64,000 nucleotides of DNA from Paludisphaera mucosa. Its GTDB lineage: Bacteria; Planctomycetota; Planctomycetia; Isosphaerales; Isosphaeraceae. Below are positions 8,149 to 15,831 of this stretch, piece after piece. Made by a program: the position numbers and the translations under genes. Numbering within the stretch: the stretch's first letter is position 1; each line of letters opens with the position of its first letter. The DNA is taken from the NCBI RefSeq assembly GCF_029589435.1, contig NZ_JARRAG010000002.1, forward strand, positions 2,976,001 to 3,040,000. The letters run 5' to 3'. Below the pieces are notes generated by a model. That model was not told the origin of the DNA. It saw only the letters and a list, made by a program, of their open reading frames with translations, and made no database searches.

Positions 8149-8961
8149 ATGAAATCCATCACGATCGCCCTCGCGACGGCCAAGGAAACGATCCGCCAGC
8201 CGGCCTTCTTCGTGATCGCGTTCTTCGCCGGAGCGCTGCTGGTCGGCACGATCTTCGTGCCGTACTTCACGTTCGGCGAAGACATCAAGATGTACAAGGA
8301 CACCGGCCTGACCACGATCTCGTTCTTCTGCATGCTGCTGGCCCTGCTGACGGCCAGCTCGACGGTCGCGGAGGAGATCGAGGGCAAGACGGCGATCACC
8401 CTGCTGTCGAAGCCGATCAACCGCCGCCAGTTCATCGTGGGCAAGCTGCTGGGCATCCTGATGGGCGTCCTGGTCCTCTACCTGATCCTGGGCGGCCTGT
8501 TCGCGGCCGGCGTCTGGTACAAGATCCCCTACGACCTCCGCGAGTCGGCCGGCACGCTGGAGAGCGGCATGCGGCTGGGCCAGGTCTTGCAGGTGCTGCC
8601 GGGGCTGGTGCTGGGCTTCTTCGAGGTCACCATCCTCACGTCGGTCAGCGTCGCCCTGTCGACCCGGCTGCCGATGCTGGTCAACCTGATCGTCTGCATC
8701 ATGGTCTTCTTCCTGGGCCACCTGAGCCCGGTCCTGGTGACCGCGACCCAGAACGGCCAGCAGCTCATCCACTTCATGGCCCAGCTCTTCGCCTGGGTGC
8801 TGCCGCCGCTCGAGCTGTTCAACGCCGGCCCGTCGATCGCCACCGGCGCCGTCATCCCCTGGGCGGGCTACGTTCTGCCGGCGTTGGGCTGCTGCGTGTT
8901 GTACAGTGGAGCGGCGCTCTTTTTCGCCTTCCTGCTCTTCGAGGACCGCGACCTGGCCTGA
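8149..8961 (+). CDS. ABC-2 type transporter permease
   Basis: A 270-residue membrane protein with six hydrophobic segments (roughly 17-40, 60-77, 104-126, 150-176, 183-202, 240-263) in the pattern of ABC-2 permeases ('TASSTVAEEIEGKTAITLLSKPINRRQFIVGKLLG' region, the conserved stretch after TM2). Such permeases pair with a separate ATPase. No intact ATPase gene adjoins it here: the next gene, 157 bases downstream, has its own membrane domain and a degenerate nucleotide-binding domain. The substrate is unknown. The start is the only plausible ATG before the first membrane segment. Confidence 0.82.
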   Translation: MKSITIALATAKETIRQPAFFVIAFFAGALLVGTIFVPYFTFGEDIKMYKDTGLTTISFFCMLLALLTASSTVAEEIEGKTAITLLSKPINRRQFIVGKLLGILMGVLVLYLILGGLFAAGVWYKIPYDLRESAGTLESGMRLGQVLQVLPGLVLGFFEVTILTSVSVALSTRLPMLVNLIVCIMVFFLGHLSPVLVTATQNGQQLIHFMAQLFAWVLPPLELFNAGPSIATGAVIPWAGYVLPALGCCVLYSGAALFFAFLLFEDRDLA

Positions 8962-9118
8962 TCCCGGCCGGCCCGCGAGGTACGCGGCGGGCTCCGCCTC
9001 CTATTTCAGGCGGCGGCCCCGCCGACGGACGACCGACGTTCCGCAGGAGGTTGGTCCGAGGCGAGACGGAGCGCAGAACCGAATTCCGGCCCTGGACGCC
9101 TGGCGGGGAGCCTCCTGA

Positions 9119-11092
9119 ATGCAAGCCGAAGCGTATCTTCGTGCCAAGAAACTCCTCGCCGCCGGCCGGACCCCGCTGCTCGCCCGGGCGCTCGGCGTCA
9201 TCGAAGCCCTGCTGATCCTCCTCCTGCTGATCCTGGCCGCCCTCTTCGTGGGCCTGATGGCGTCGCGGGGCGAAGTCAGCATCTCCAGCGAGGCGGCGGC
9301 GACCCTGCCGACCTGGACCCTGAGCCGCCAGGTCGGCGACGCGAGCGGCTACAAGGAGTATTCCGACTCCGGCCTCTTCCCCCTGATCGGGTCGAACCTC
9401 TACAGCCCGAACCCCGTGCATCGGCTCGGGGCGCGGCTGCTCAACGGGCTGACCCGCGTCCTGCCGCCGCTCCGGAACAACATCGGGGCGCTCACGACCT
9501 TGCTGGCGCTGGGGCTGGCGCTGATCCTGCTCCTCTCCTTGGTGACCCAGGCGCGGCGGTCGGTGACTGCGACGATCGTGGCCGACCTGGCGACGAATCT
9601 GCGCAACCAGATCCACCGCCAGATGTACCGACTGGGCCAGTCGTCGCTGCCGACGGAGGGCGTAGGGCCGGTCGTGAACATCTGGACCCGCGAGGTCAAC
9701 GACATCCGCGACGCCCTGATCGTCGACTTTCACGTCATCCCCGGGATGATCGTCCTGGGCGTCGGCCTGGCCGCGATCGCACTCTCGACCTCGCCGATCC
9801 TCACGACCTTCCTCGCCTCGCTCGGCCTCCTGGTCTACTTGATCTCGCGGACGATGAATCGCGACGCGCGGACCGCCTACGACGTGGCGCTCCGCGACGC
9901 CTCGGTCCAGCTCTGCCTGCTCCACGAAGACCTGGGCCTGCTGCGGACGGTGCGGACCTACGGCGTCGAGGACTACGACCGCCAGCGGTTCGACGACCAC
10001 CTGGAACGCTACCGGACCGCAGACGTCCGCCGGATGCTCGCCCACCACAACCTGACCACGGCCTCGGCCCTGCTCTACGGCGCGGCGCTGGCGACGGCCC
10101 TGGGCCTGCTCGGCTACAACGTCCTGGTCAAGGACCGGATCTCGATCGCCACGATGCTGATCCTGATCGCCTCGCTCGCGGGGCTGGCCTTCCCGATCCT
10201 GCAATGGGTCAAGATGCGGCAGGCCGTCCGCCACGCCAACCGCTCGGCGGCCGAGATCTTCGAGTTCCTGGCGCGTTCGCCCGAGCTTCACCAGCACGTC
10301 GGGGCCGAGTTCCTGCCGCCGCTCCGCGAGAACATCGTCCTCGACGACGTGACGCTGGAGAGCCGGTCGGGCCGCCTGCTGCTCGACCACGTCTCTCTGG
10401 AGATCCCCGCCGGCGGGCGGACCGTCGTGGTGGGCGTCGACGAGGATTCGAAGCTGGCGCTCGCCTGCCTCATCCCCCGCCTGATCGACCCCCAGGCCGG
10501 CCGCGTGCTGATCGACGGCCGCGACCTGCGCGAGATGACCCTGGAATCGGTCCGGGCCCAGGCCGCCACGGTGCTCCAGGCGGACCTCGTTTTCACCGAC
10601 TCCATCCTGGTGAATATCGGCCTCGGCGACCCGCGCAACACCCTCCAGCGGGTGATCGAGGCGGCGAAGCTGTCGCACGCCCACTACTTCATCCAGGACC
10701 TGCCGCACGGCTACGACACCGTCATCGGCCCGCTGGGACACTACCTCCGGCCCGACGAGCAATTGCGGATCGCCCTGGCCCGCGCGTTCCTGCACGACCC
10801 CTCGATCCTGATCGTCGAGGAGCTGCCGACGGCCGTCGACGACGAGGTCAAGCTGCTGCTCGACGACACGCTCTCGCGCCTGTCCGCCGGGCGGACGGTC
10901 CTCGTCATCCCCCACCGGCTGTCGACGATCCGCTCGGCCGACACCGTCATCCTGCTGAACAACGGCCGGCTCGAAGGCGTCGCCACCCCCTCGAAGCTCC
11001 AGGCCGAGAGCAAGCTCTTCCGCCACATCCTCTACACCGAGTTCAACGAGTACGCCACCGGCGACATCGAGGCGGGCCAGGTCGCCGGCTGA
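9119..11092 (+). CDS. ABC half-transporter with a degenerate ATPase domain
   Basis: A 657-residue fusion: membrane domain (about 20-365, with a long extracytoplasmic stretch at 50-115) then an ABC nucleotide-binding domain (about 405-645) of the exporter type. The catalytic motifs are strongly altered. Walker A reads G439-V-D-E-D-S-K445-L where GxxGxGK(S/T) is expected; the signature reads L543-R-P-D-E instead of LSGGQ; the Walker B Asp is Glu567. The Q-loop Gln487, catalytic-position Glu568 and H-loop His599 remain. ATP hydrolysis is therefore doubtful. The reading frame is intact and surrounding fold residues are well kept, so this looks like a retained pseudo-ATPase and not a decaying gene. 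It may act as a partner or a sensor; that is inference. Confidence 0.85.
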   Translation: MQAEAYLRAKKLLAAGRTPLLARALGVIEALLILLLLILAALFVGLMASRGEVSISSEAAATLPTWTLSRQVGDASGYKEYSDSGLFPLIGSNLYSPNPVHRLGARLLNGLTRVLPPLRNNIGALTTLLALGLALILLLSLVTQARRSVTATIVADLATNLRNQIHRQMYRLGQSSLPTEGVGPVVNIWTREVNDIRDALIVDFHVIPGMIVLGVGLAAIALSTSPILTTFLASLGLLVYLISRTMNRDARTAYDVALRDASVQLCLLHEDLGLLRTVRTYGVEDYDRQRFDDHLERYRTADVRRMLAHHNLTTASALLYGAALATALGLLGYNVLVKDRISIATMLILIASLAGLAFPILQWVKMRQAVRHANRSAAEIFEFLARSPELHQHVGAEFLPPLRENIVLDDVTLESRSGRLLLDHVSLEIPAGGRTVVVGVDEDSKLALACLIPRLIDPQAGRVLIDGRDLREMTLESVRAQAATVLQADLVFTDSILVNIGLGDPRNTLQRVIEAAKLSHAHYFIQDLPHGYDTVIGPLGHYLRPDEQLRIALARAFLHDPSILIVEELPTAVDDEVKLLLDDTLSRLSAGRTVLVIPHRLSTIRSADTVILLNNGRLEGVATPSKLQAESKLFRHILYTEFNEYATGDIEAGQVAG

Positions 11093-11107
11093 CGCGACCC
11101 GGTCGGC

Positions 11108-11842
11108 TCAGTAAAAGTCGTCGACGGTCGGCGTGATGACCAGCTCGGGAACGCGGGCGCGGGGGTGGAGTTCGACGAGGAACTTCACCGCCGCGGCGAC
11201 GTCCTCGGGCTGGAGGATCGCGGCCTTGCGTTCGGCGGGCACGGGGACGGGCCGGGCGTCGAGGATCGGCGTGTTGACCTCGCCGGGATAGATGACCGTC
11301 GAGCGGATCCCCTCCTGGCGGCACTCGCGGCCCAGGGTCATGCCCAGCCCCGCCTGGCCGAACTTCGAGGCCGAGTAGCCCGCCCCGCCCAGGACGCTCG
11401 CGCGCACGCCGGCGATCGAACAGACCTGGACCACCAGGCCGTCCTTCCGCGCCCGCATCCCGGGCAGGATCGCGCGCAGGAGGTTGAACGGGCCCGTCAG
11501 GTTGGTCTGGATCAGCGTGTCCCAGTCCTCGGGCGTCAGGACGTCGAGAGCCCGGTTGCGGACGTTCGTGCCGGCGTTGCAGATCAGGACGTCGATCGCG
11601 CCGAAGGCCGATTCCACCTCGGTCGCCATCGCCTGCACCGCCGAGCCGTCGGCGACGTCGCAGGGGGCGACGATCGCGCGGTCGTCGGCGACGCCCAGCA
11701 GCGCCTTCGTGGCCTCGAGCTTGCCGCGGTCGCGGCCCACCAGCGCCACGCGCAGGCCCATTCCCGCCAGGGCCTGGGCCACGCCCCTCCCGATCCCGCT
11801 CCCCGCGCCCGTGACGACCGCGGTCTCCGGCTTCCGACTCAT
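11108..11842 (-). CDS. SDR family NAD(P)-dependent oxidoreductase
   Basis: A 244-residue classical short-chain dehydrogenase/reductase. The cofactor motif T11-G-A-G-S-G-I-G is at 11-18, 'NAG' at 89-91, and the catalytic Ser142, Tyr156 and Lys160 (YSASK) are all present. Classical SDRs reduce or oxidise carbonyl/hydroxyl groups with NAD(H) or NADP(H); the substrate cannot be told. ATG 11842 was chosen because the Rossmann fold starts at once after it; an upstream in-frame start would run into the hairpin. It lies downstream of the subtilase gene but behind a terminator, so is probably separately expressed. Confidence 0.9.
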   Translation of the reverse strand: MSRKPETAVVTGAGSGIGRGVAQALAGMGLRVALVGRDRGKLEATKALLGVADDRAIVAPCDVADGSAVQAMATEVESAFGAIDVLICNAGTNVRNRALDVLTPEDWDTLIQTNLTGPFNLLRAILPGMRARKDGLVVQVCSIAGVRASVLGGAGYSASKFGQAGLGMTLGRECRQEGIRSTVIYPGEVNTPILDARPVPVPAERKAAILQPEDVAAAVKFLVELHPRARVPELVITPTVDDFY

Positions 11843-11865
11843 GGCTGATCCCTCATCAAAAGACG

Positions 11866-11899
11866 AAGGCCCCGCGCTCGTCACCCGGCGCGGGGCCTT
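11866..11899 (-). terminator. Rho-independent-like terminator of the subtilase gene
   Basis: A perfect 12-bp stem, 11866-11877 with 11888-11899 (AAGGCCCCGCGC/GCGCGGGGCCTT), and a 10-base loop. Read on the minus strand it begins 70 bases after the subtilase stop and is followed by CGTCTTTTGATG, a short T run. Confidence 0.75.
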
Positions 11900-11968
11900 G
11901 AGGTCGTCCCGGATTGTAACCCGTCCCGGCCGTCGAAGCGATCGATGGCCGGGACGGGCTCGCTCGCC

Positions 11969-13657
11969 TCACTTCGTCGTCGTGACGCTCCAGGCGCGGA
12001 CCGACTTCGAGCCGTTGGAGCTGGCCCACTTGCTCATCGCCCGCAGCAGCTGGCCGACGTCGGCCTTCGCCAACTTGGTGGTCGAGGCGGCCTGGTCGAC
12101 CGACGTGGTCGTCAGGGCGTCGACCGCCTTGCCGTTGAGGTACACCGGCACTTCGAGCGTCGTCGGCGTGGGCTCGGCCTCGTCGTCGACCGGAGTCGTC
12201 GGGGTCGTCGGCGTGGTCGTCGGGGCGGCGGGGGGCGGCGTCGAGACGACCGGCGTCGTGACCGGGGGCGTCGGCGTGGAAGGGGCCTGCGCCGGCGGCG
12301 TGTAGTTCACGGGGATCGTCGGCGGCGTGAGCACCTGCTGGGCCGGCGGAGTGACGACCACGGGCGGCGTCACGACCACGGGCGGCGTCGGGGTTGCGGG
12401 CGTCGTCGGGGTGGTCGGGACCGTCACGACGGGGGTGCCGGGGACGAGGGCGGCCGAGCCGAGGACGTTGAGCCGGCCGATGTCGATGCCCGTGACGTCG
12501 TCGTGGATCGTCTTCGCGCCCTTCTCGAGCCAGCTCGTGAGCTGGTCGACGGTGGGCAGCGAGCCGAACCGCGACTTGTAGATCGACTGGAGCAGGACGA
12601 TCGATCCCGACACCAGGGGGGCGGCGAAGCTCGTGCCGTCGACGTTCGAGTAGTTCGAGCCGTCGATCAGGGCGGCGAGGCCCGAGCCGGGGGCGGCCAG
12701 GTCGGTGGCGGTGGCCCCGCCCAGGGCCGAGCCCAACCGCTGGGCGTTGGACAGGAGCTTGTCGGAGGAGTCGCTGGCCGTCACGCTGATGACGCCGTCG
12801 AGCACCGCCGTGAACCCTTCGCCCTGCTGGCCGGTGAAGCTGTTGCCGGTGGCCGCGACGACGGGGATGTTCAACGCCTTGAGCTGGCCCACGAGCTGCG
12901 TCATCCGCTGGCCCACGCCGCCGTCGGCGGCGAACCAGTTGCGGGCGTAGTTCTTGCCGTTGGACAGCGAGATGTTGACCACGCTGATGTTGTACTTGGA
13001 GTGGTTGTCGACGACCCACTGGAGGGCGTCGGCGATGTTGCTGGTGTCGGCGGTGTTGCTGGCGTTGGTGACCTTCAGCGCCACGATGTCGACCCCGGGC
13101 GCGACGCCCAGGTGGTTCGCGTCGCCGCCGGCGATCAGGCCGGCCACGGCCGTGCCGTGCTGCGAGGACGAGGCGATCGGGTCGGAGTCGTGGTCGCCGA
13201 AGTCGTAGCCGGCGACGACCCGGGCGTTGGGGCCGAAGCCGCCGCCGAGGCCGCCGTTGTTGTAGTTCACGCCCGTGTCGATCACGGCCACGGTCAGCCC
13301 CGAGCCGTCGACGTTGTACGCCTGGCGTGCCTGGGCGGAGCCGATGATCGGGTCGAAGGCGGTGGTGGCGCCGGACGCGACGGAGCCGGCGGGCGACTCG
13401 ACCGAGTCGGTCGTCGCGGTCCGCACGATCCTCAGGTTCTGGACGCCGGCCGCCGCATGGACGCGGGGCTGGTGGGTCGTGTGCACCGCCGCGGAACGCA
13501 TCCGCTGCACGGCCTCGGCTCGCCTGACGGCGGCCTGCTCGGAGAGGGCCCCTCCGAGCCCCGTCGAGAGCAGTCGGCGGACGTCGAGCTCCTCGAGCGC
13601 CGGGCGCTGCTTGCGTCGAGAATCTCGGCTGCGATGGCCAGTCAGGGTCCATGCCAT
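11969..13657 (-). CDS. S8 family serine protease (subtilase), exported
   Basis: A 562-residue protease. The N-terminus carries 'LEELDVRRLL' at 21-30, close to the LEPR-XLL motif common on exported planctomycetal proteins. The peptidase domain spans about 95-400 with the full triad: Asp127 (VAVIDTG), His167 (SSQHGTAVAG), oxyanion Asn272 (AATGNS) and Ser343 (DGTSFAAP). Residues 405-505 are a Pro/Thr/Val-rich linker containing an 18-base tandem duplication at 12351-12386, followed by a 60-residue C-terminal module of unknown role. ATG 13657 is preferred (GGGGAG site); an in-frame ATG at 13690 is the alternative. It should act outside the cytoplasm. Confidence 0.9.
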   Translation of the reverse strand: MAWTLTGHRSRDSRRKQRPALEELDVRRLLSTGLGGALSEQAAVRRAEAVQRMRSAAVHTTHQPRVHAAAGVQNLRIVRTATTDSVESPAGSVASGATTAFDPIIGSAQARQAYNVDGSGLTVAVIDTGVNYNNGGLGGGFGPNARVVAGYDFGDHDSDPIASSSQHGTAVAGLIAGGDANHLGVAPGVDIVALKVTNASNTADTSNIADALQWVVDNHSKYNISVVNISLSNGKNYARNWFAADGGVGQRMTQLVGQLKALNIPVVAATGNSFTGQQGEGFTAVLDGVISVTASDSSDKLLSNAQRLGSALGGATATDLAAPGSGLAALIDGSNYSNVDGTSFAAPLVSGSIVLLQSIYKSRFGSLPTVDQLTSWLEKGAKTIHDDVTGIDIGRLNVLGSAALVPGTPVVTVPTTPTTPATPTPPVVVTPPVVVTPPAQQVLTPPTIPVNYTPPAQAPSTPTPPVTTPVVSTPPPAAPTTTPTTPTTPVDDEAEPTPTTLEVPVYLNGKAVDALTTTSVDQAASTTKLAKADVGQLLRAMSKWASSNGSKSVRAWSVTTTK

Positions 13658-14330
13658 GGAACGAATCTCCCCAGACGGCCGCCATGCCATTGGCTCAGGC
13701 CGCCCCGCGATTCGGATGTGAACGCCCCCCATCCATGGCGGGCGCCGATCGCCCCCCCGGACGGATCCGGCGAGGCCCTCGGGCCCGGGGGACCCCGGCC
13801 GGGAGGGTTCCCGGACGCAGTCCCGCAGAGCGCGTGACAAGGTTGTTCGGCACGAGAAGGGGCTCGAGGGCGAGGGAGGGGCCGGGCCGAGCCGCGAGGT
13901 CCGGAGACCCCGCGACGACGACCGCTCCTCCTCCGCCACGGGCCCTTCAGCCCGGGCGCGGAGAATCGACGGCGGTCCGGTCGGTCGGCCGGGGGTCTGG
14001 GGACACCCTCGGCGCTCGGCCGGGACCATCGATTCGGCTTCGTCCTCCTGAGCGGCGGCCGGGCGCGTCCAGTACGCCCGACCCTTCCGAACCGTCCCTT
14101 CCGGGGCGGCCCGCCGACGCACGTCCTGCGGCGCCGGAGCGACGGGCGCGTCCGATCGGCCTCGACGCCGACCGCCACCGCCCGCCTCCTCCCGACCCGG
14201 CCCCATCCGCCTTGCGTCCCCTCTTGGGACGCACTAGATTGAGGTCGCCTCGGGAAGGTCCCGTTGGAGCTAGGGTCTCCTCCGGTGAGCCTTGTATCGG
14301 AATCGAGGCGAACCGAGGTCCGCAGGAAAA
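13658..14330. other. Intergenic region between the subtilase and kdsB genes
   Basis: A 673-base divergent spacer. Open frames here have no recognisable protein text. It should hold the subtilase promoter on the minus strand (not located) and the kdsB promoter near its right end. Nothing else is supported. Confidence 0.5.
14212..14240 (+). promoter_or_regulatory. Predicted kdsB promoter
   Basis: TTGCGT at 14212-14217, a 17-base spacer and TAGATT at 14235-14240. The element ends 90 bases before the kdsB start. Good spacing supports it; it has not been tested. Confidence 0.5.
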
Positions 14331-15089
14331 ATGGAAAATGTCGCGGTGATCCCGGCGCGGTTCGCTTCCACCCGACTGCCCGGCAAACCCCTCCTTTCCG
14401 ACACCGGGAAGACGCTGATCCAGCACGTCGTCGAGGCCGCGCGACGCGCGCGATCGCTGCAACGCGTCATCGTGGCCACCGACGACGAGCGGATCGCCGA
14501 CGCCGTGCGGGCCTTCGGCGGCGAAGTCGCCATGACCCGCGCCGACCACGCGACGGGCACCGACCGCGTGGCCGAAGTCGCCGCGACGATCCCGGGCGCC
14601 GGAATCATCGTCAACGTCCAGGGCGACGAGCCCGAGATCGACGGATCATCGATCGATCGCTTGATCACGCTTTTGGAGGACGACCCCGAGGCCCCGATGG
14701 CGACCCTCGCCACGCCGATCCGCGACGAGGCCGTCTACCGCGACCCCTCGTGCGTGAAGGTCGTCGCCTCGTCCCGCGGCCGCGCCCTCTACTTCTCGCG
14801 CAGCCCCATCCCCTGCCATCGCGACGGCTCGCCCGACTTCGCCGACCCGAAGTCCCCCGCCGCCTTCCTCCACCTGGGCCTGTACGCCTACCGCCGCGAC
14901 TTCCTGCTGAAGGTCGGCGCACTGCCCCGCTCGCCGCTGGAAGCCGCCGAGAAGCTCGAACAGCTCCGCGTCCTCGAAGCCGGCCTCCCCATCGCGCTGG
15001 GCTTCGTCGACGAGCCCAGCATCGGCGTCGACACCCCCGAGGACTACCGCCGCTTCGTCGAACGCTGGCGCGCGGCCAACCCGGGGTGA
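14331..15089 (+). CDS. kdsB: 3-deoxy-manno-octulosonate cytidylyltransferase (CMP-Kdo synthetase)
   Basis: A 252-residue enzyme matching KdsB: 'VAVIPARFASTRLPGKPL' at residues 4-21 is the nucleotide-binding opening with the conserved Arg and Lys, 'TDDERI' follows, and 'NVQGDEPEI' carries the metal-binding Asp. 'YFSRSPIP' and 'HLGLYAYRRDFL' complete the family pattern. It activates Kdo with CTP for attachment to lipid A, so its presence supports an LPS-containing outer membrane. ATG 14331 follows AGGAAAA at close spacing. The gene is monocistronic here; the converging ParD/ParE remnant lies directly downstream. Confidence 0.93.
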   Translation: MENVAVIPARFASTRLPGKPLLSDTGKTLIQHVVEAARRARSLQRVIVATDDERIADAVRAFGGEVAMTRADHATGTDRVAEVAATIPGAGIIVNVQGDEPEIDGSSIDRLITLLEDDPEAPMATLATPIRDEAVYRDPSCVKVVASSRGRALYFSRSPIPCHRDGSPDFADPKSPAAFLHLGLYAYRRDFLLKVGALPRSPLEAAEKLEQLRVLEAGLPIALGFVDEPSIGVDTPEDYRRFVERWRAANPG

Positions 15090-15104
15090 GAGGGTCGGGC
15101 CGAA

Positions 15105-15451
15105 AGACGACTCGCCTTCATCCTCGGCAAACAGGCGATCGAGGTCCCTCGCCCCGTGCAGGACGCGCAGGACCTCGATCCAGCCTTCGACGGGTCGATA
15201 GAAGATCAGATGTCGACGGAACCGACTGACCGGGTGGCGCCGGACGTCGCGAAGTTCCGGCGCGACGTCGACCCATTCCGTCCCGGCGCCGGGCAGTCGC
15301 GCCAGCAGGACGAGCGTCTTCTCAAGCTCGGCGACGAACCGGCGGGCGATCGAGTCGCTCCCGATCTCCGCCGATCCGTCGGCGATCTCCACAATGTGAT
15401 GTCCAGGAGCGCGGGCCTGAGCTTGAGGACCCGAGGCTTTCTTGCGGCCAT
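15105..15451 (-). pseudogene. ParE-family toxin, frameshifted
   Basis: An ATG at 15451, behind a GAGGAA site, opens 'MAARKPRVLKLRPALLDI', a typical ParE start. The frame then turns to nonsense. The rest of ParE ('VEIADGSAEIGSDSIARRF', 'RFRRHLIFYRPVEGWIEVL', 'HGARDLDRLF') continues in a different frame, which is that of the upstream ParD. The break lies near 15391-15402, where ACATC ACATT looks like a 5-base tandem duplication; removing five bases restores '...LLDIVEIAD...'. The toxin frame also has no stop after 'DLDRLFAED' and runs on antisense to kdsB. Toxin activity is unlikely as written; a sequencing error is the alternative. Canonical ParE inhibits gyrase. Confidence 0.75.
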
Positions 15452-15716
15452 TCCCGTTTCCTCGCCGCGCCGTTGCACGACGATCGAGTTCCGCCCGGAT
15501 CTCGTCCCAATCCGCCCCCGTCATCGGGGTCGGGGGGCCGCTCTCCAGGGCTTCGAGCAGCTTGTCGCGGACGCTGCTGCGTTGCCGTTCGCGCTCTTCG
15601 GCGTCGCGAAGCAGCGGACGGACGTATTCGCTCACCGTGGCGAACCCCCGCTTCGCCGCCTGCTGTTCGACGAAGGCCTTCATCTCTTCGGGGAGTGAGA
15701 CGTTCATCGTGGTCAT
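15452..15716 (-). CDS. ParD-family antitoxin, no longer ended by a stop before the toxin
   Basis: From ATG 15716 the frame reads 'MTTMNVSLPEEMKAFVEQQ', then 'GFATVSEYVRPLLRDAEERERQ' and 'MTGADWDEIRAELDRR', the ribbon-helix-helix DNA-binding domain and toxin-binding tail of ParD antitoxins (about 85-90 residues). ParD represses its operon and neutralises ParE. A GAGG site precedes the ATG. Oddly, no stop follows: the same frame passes into the body of ParE and continues to 14646. I give the end at the ParE start as the limit of recognisable ParD; the real translated product would be longer. The antitoxin domain itself appears intact. Confidence 0.7.
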
Positions 15717-15831
15717 GAAACGCCTCGCACCTGGTCGGCCGACGTGGTCTCAGCAGGCCTTCAGCATAACGGCTTTGGAAAGAGTGGCAAAACCACCCGC
15801 GGTGCCCGTCCGGATGGGCTGCCGAATCGAT

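Noticed and set aside
8852-11026. A 724-codon minus-strand frame antisense to the ABC transporter
   Set aside because: A Gln/Arg/Val-rich shadow. The plus-strand frame has membrane segments and an ABC fold.
13658-14330. Small open frames in the subtilase-kdsB spacer as possible genes
   Set aside because: They have Arg/Pro/Gly-only composition and lack ribosome sites or conserved text.
14646-15104. The part of the ParD-frame open reading frame that lies antisense to kdsB, as a real C-terminal domain
   Set aside because: The text is typical antisense shadow (Val/Gly/Glu-rich) and kdsB is a well-conserved gene on the other strand.
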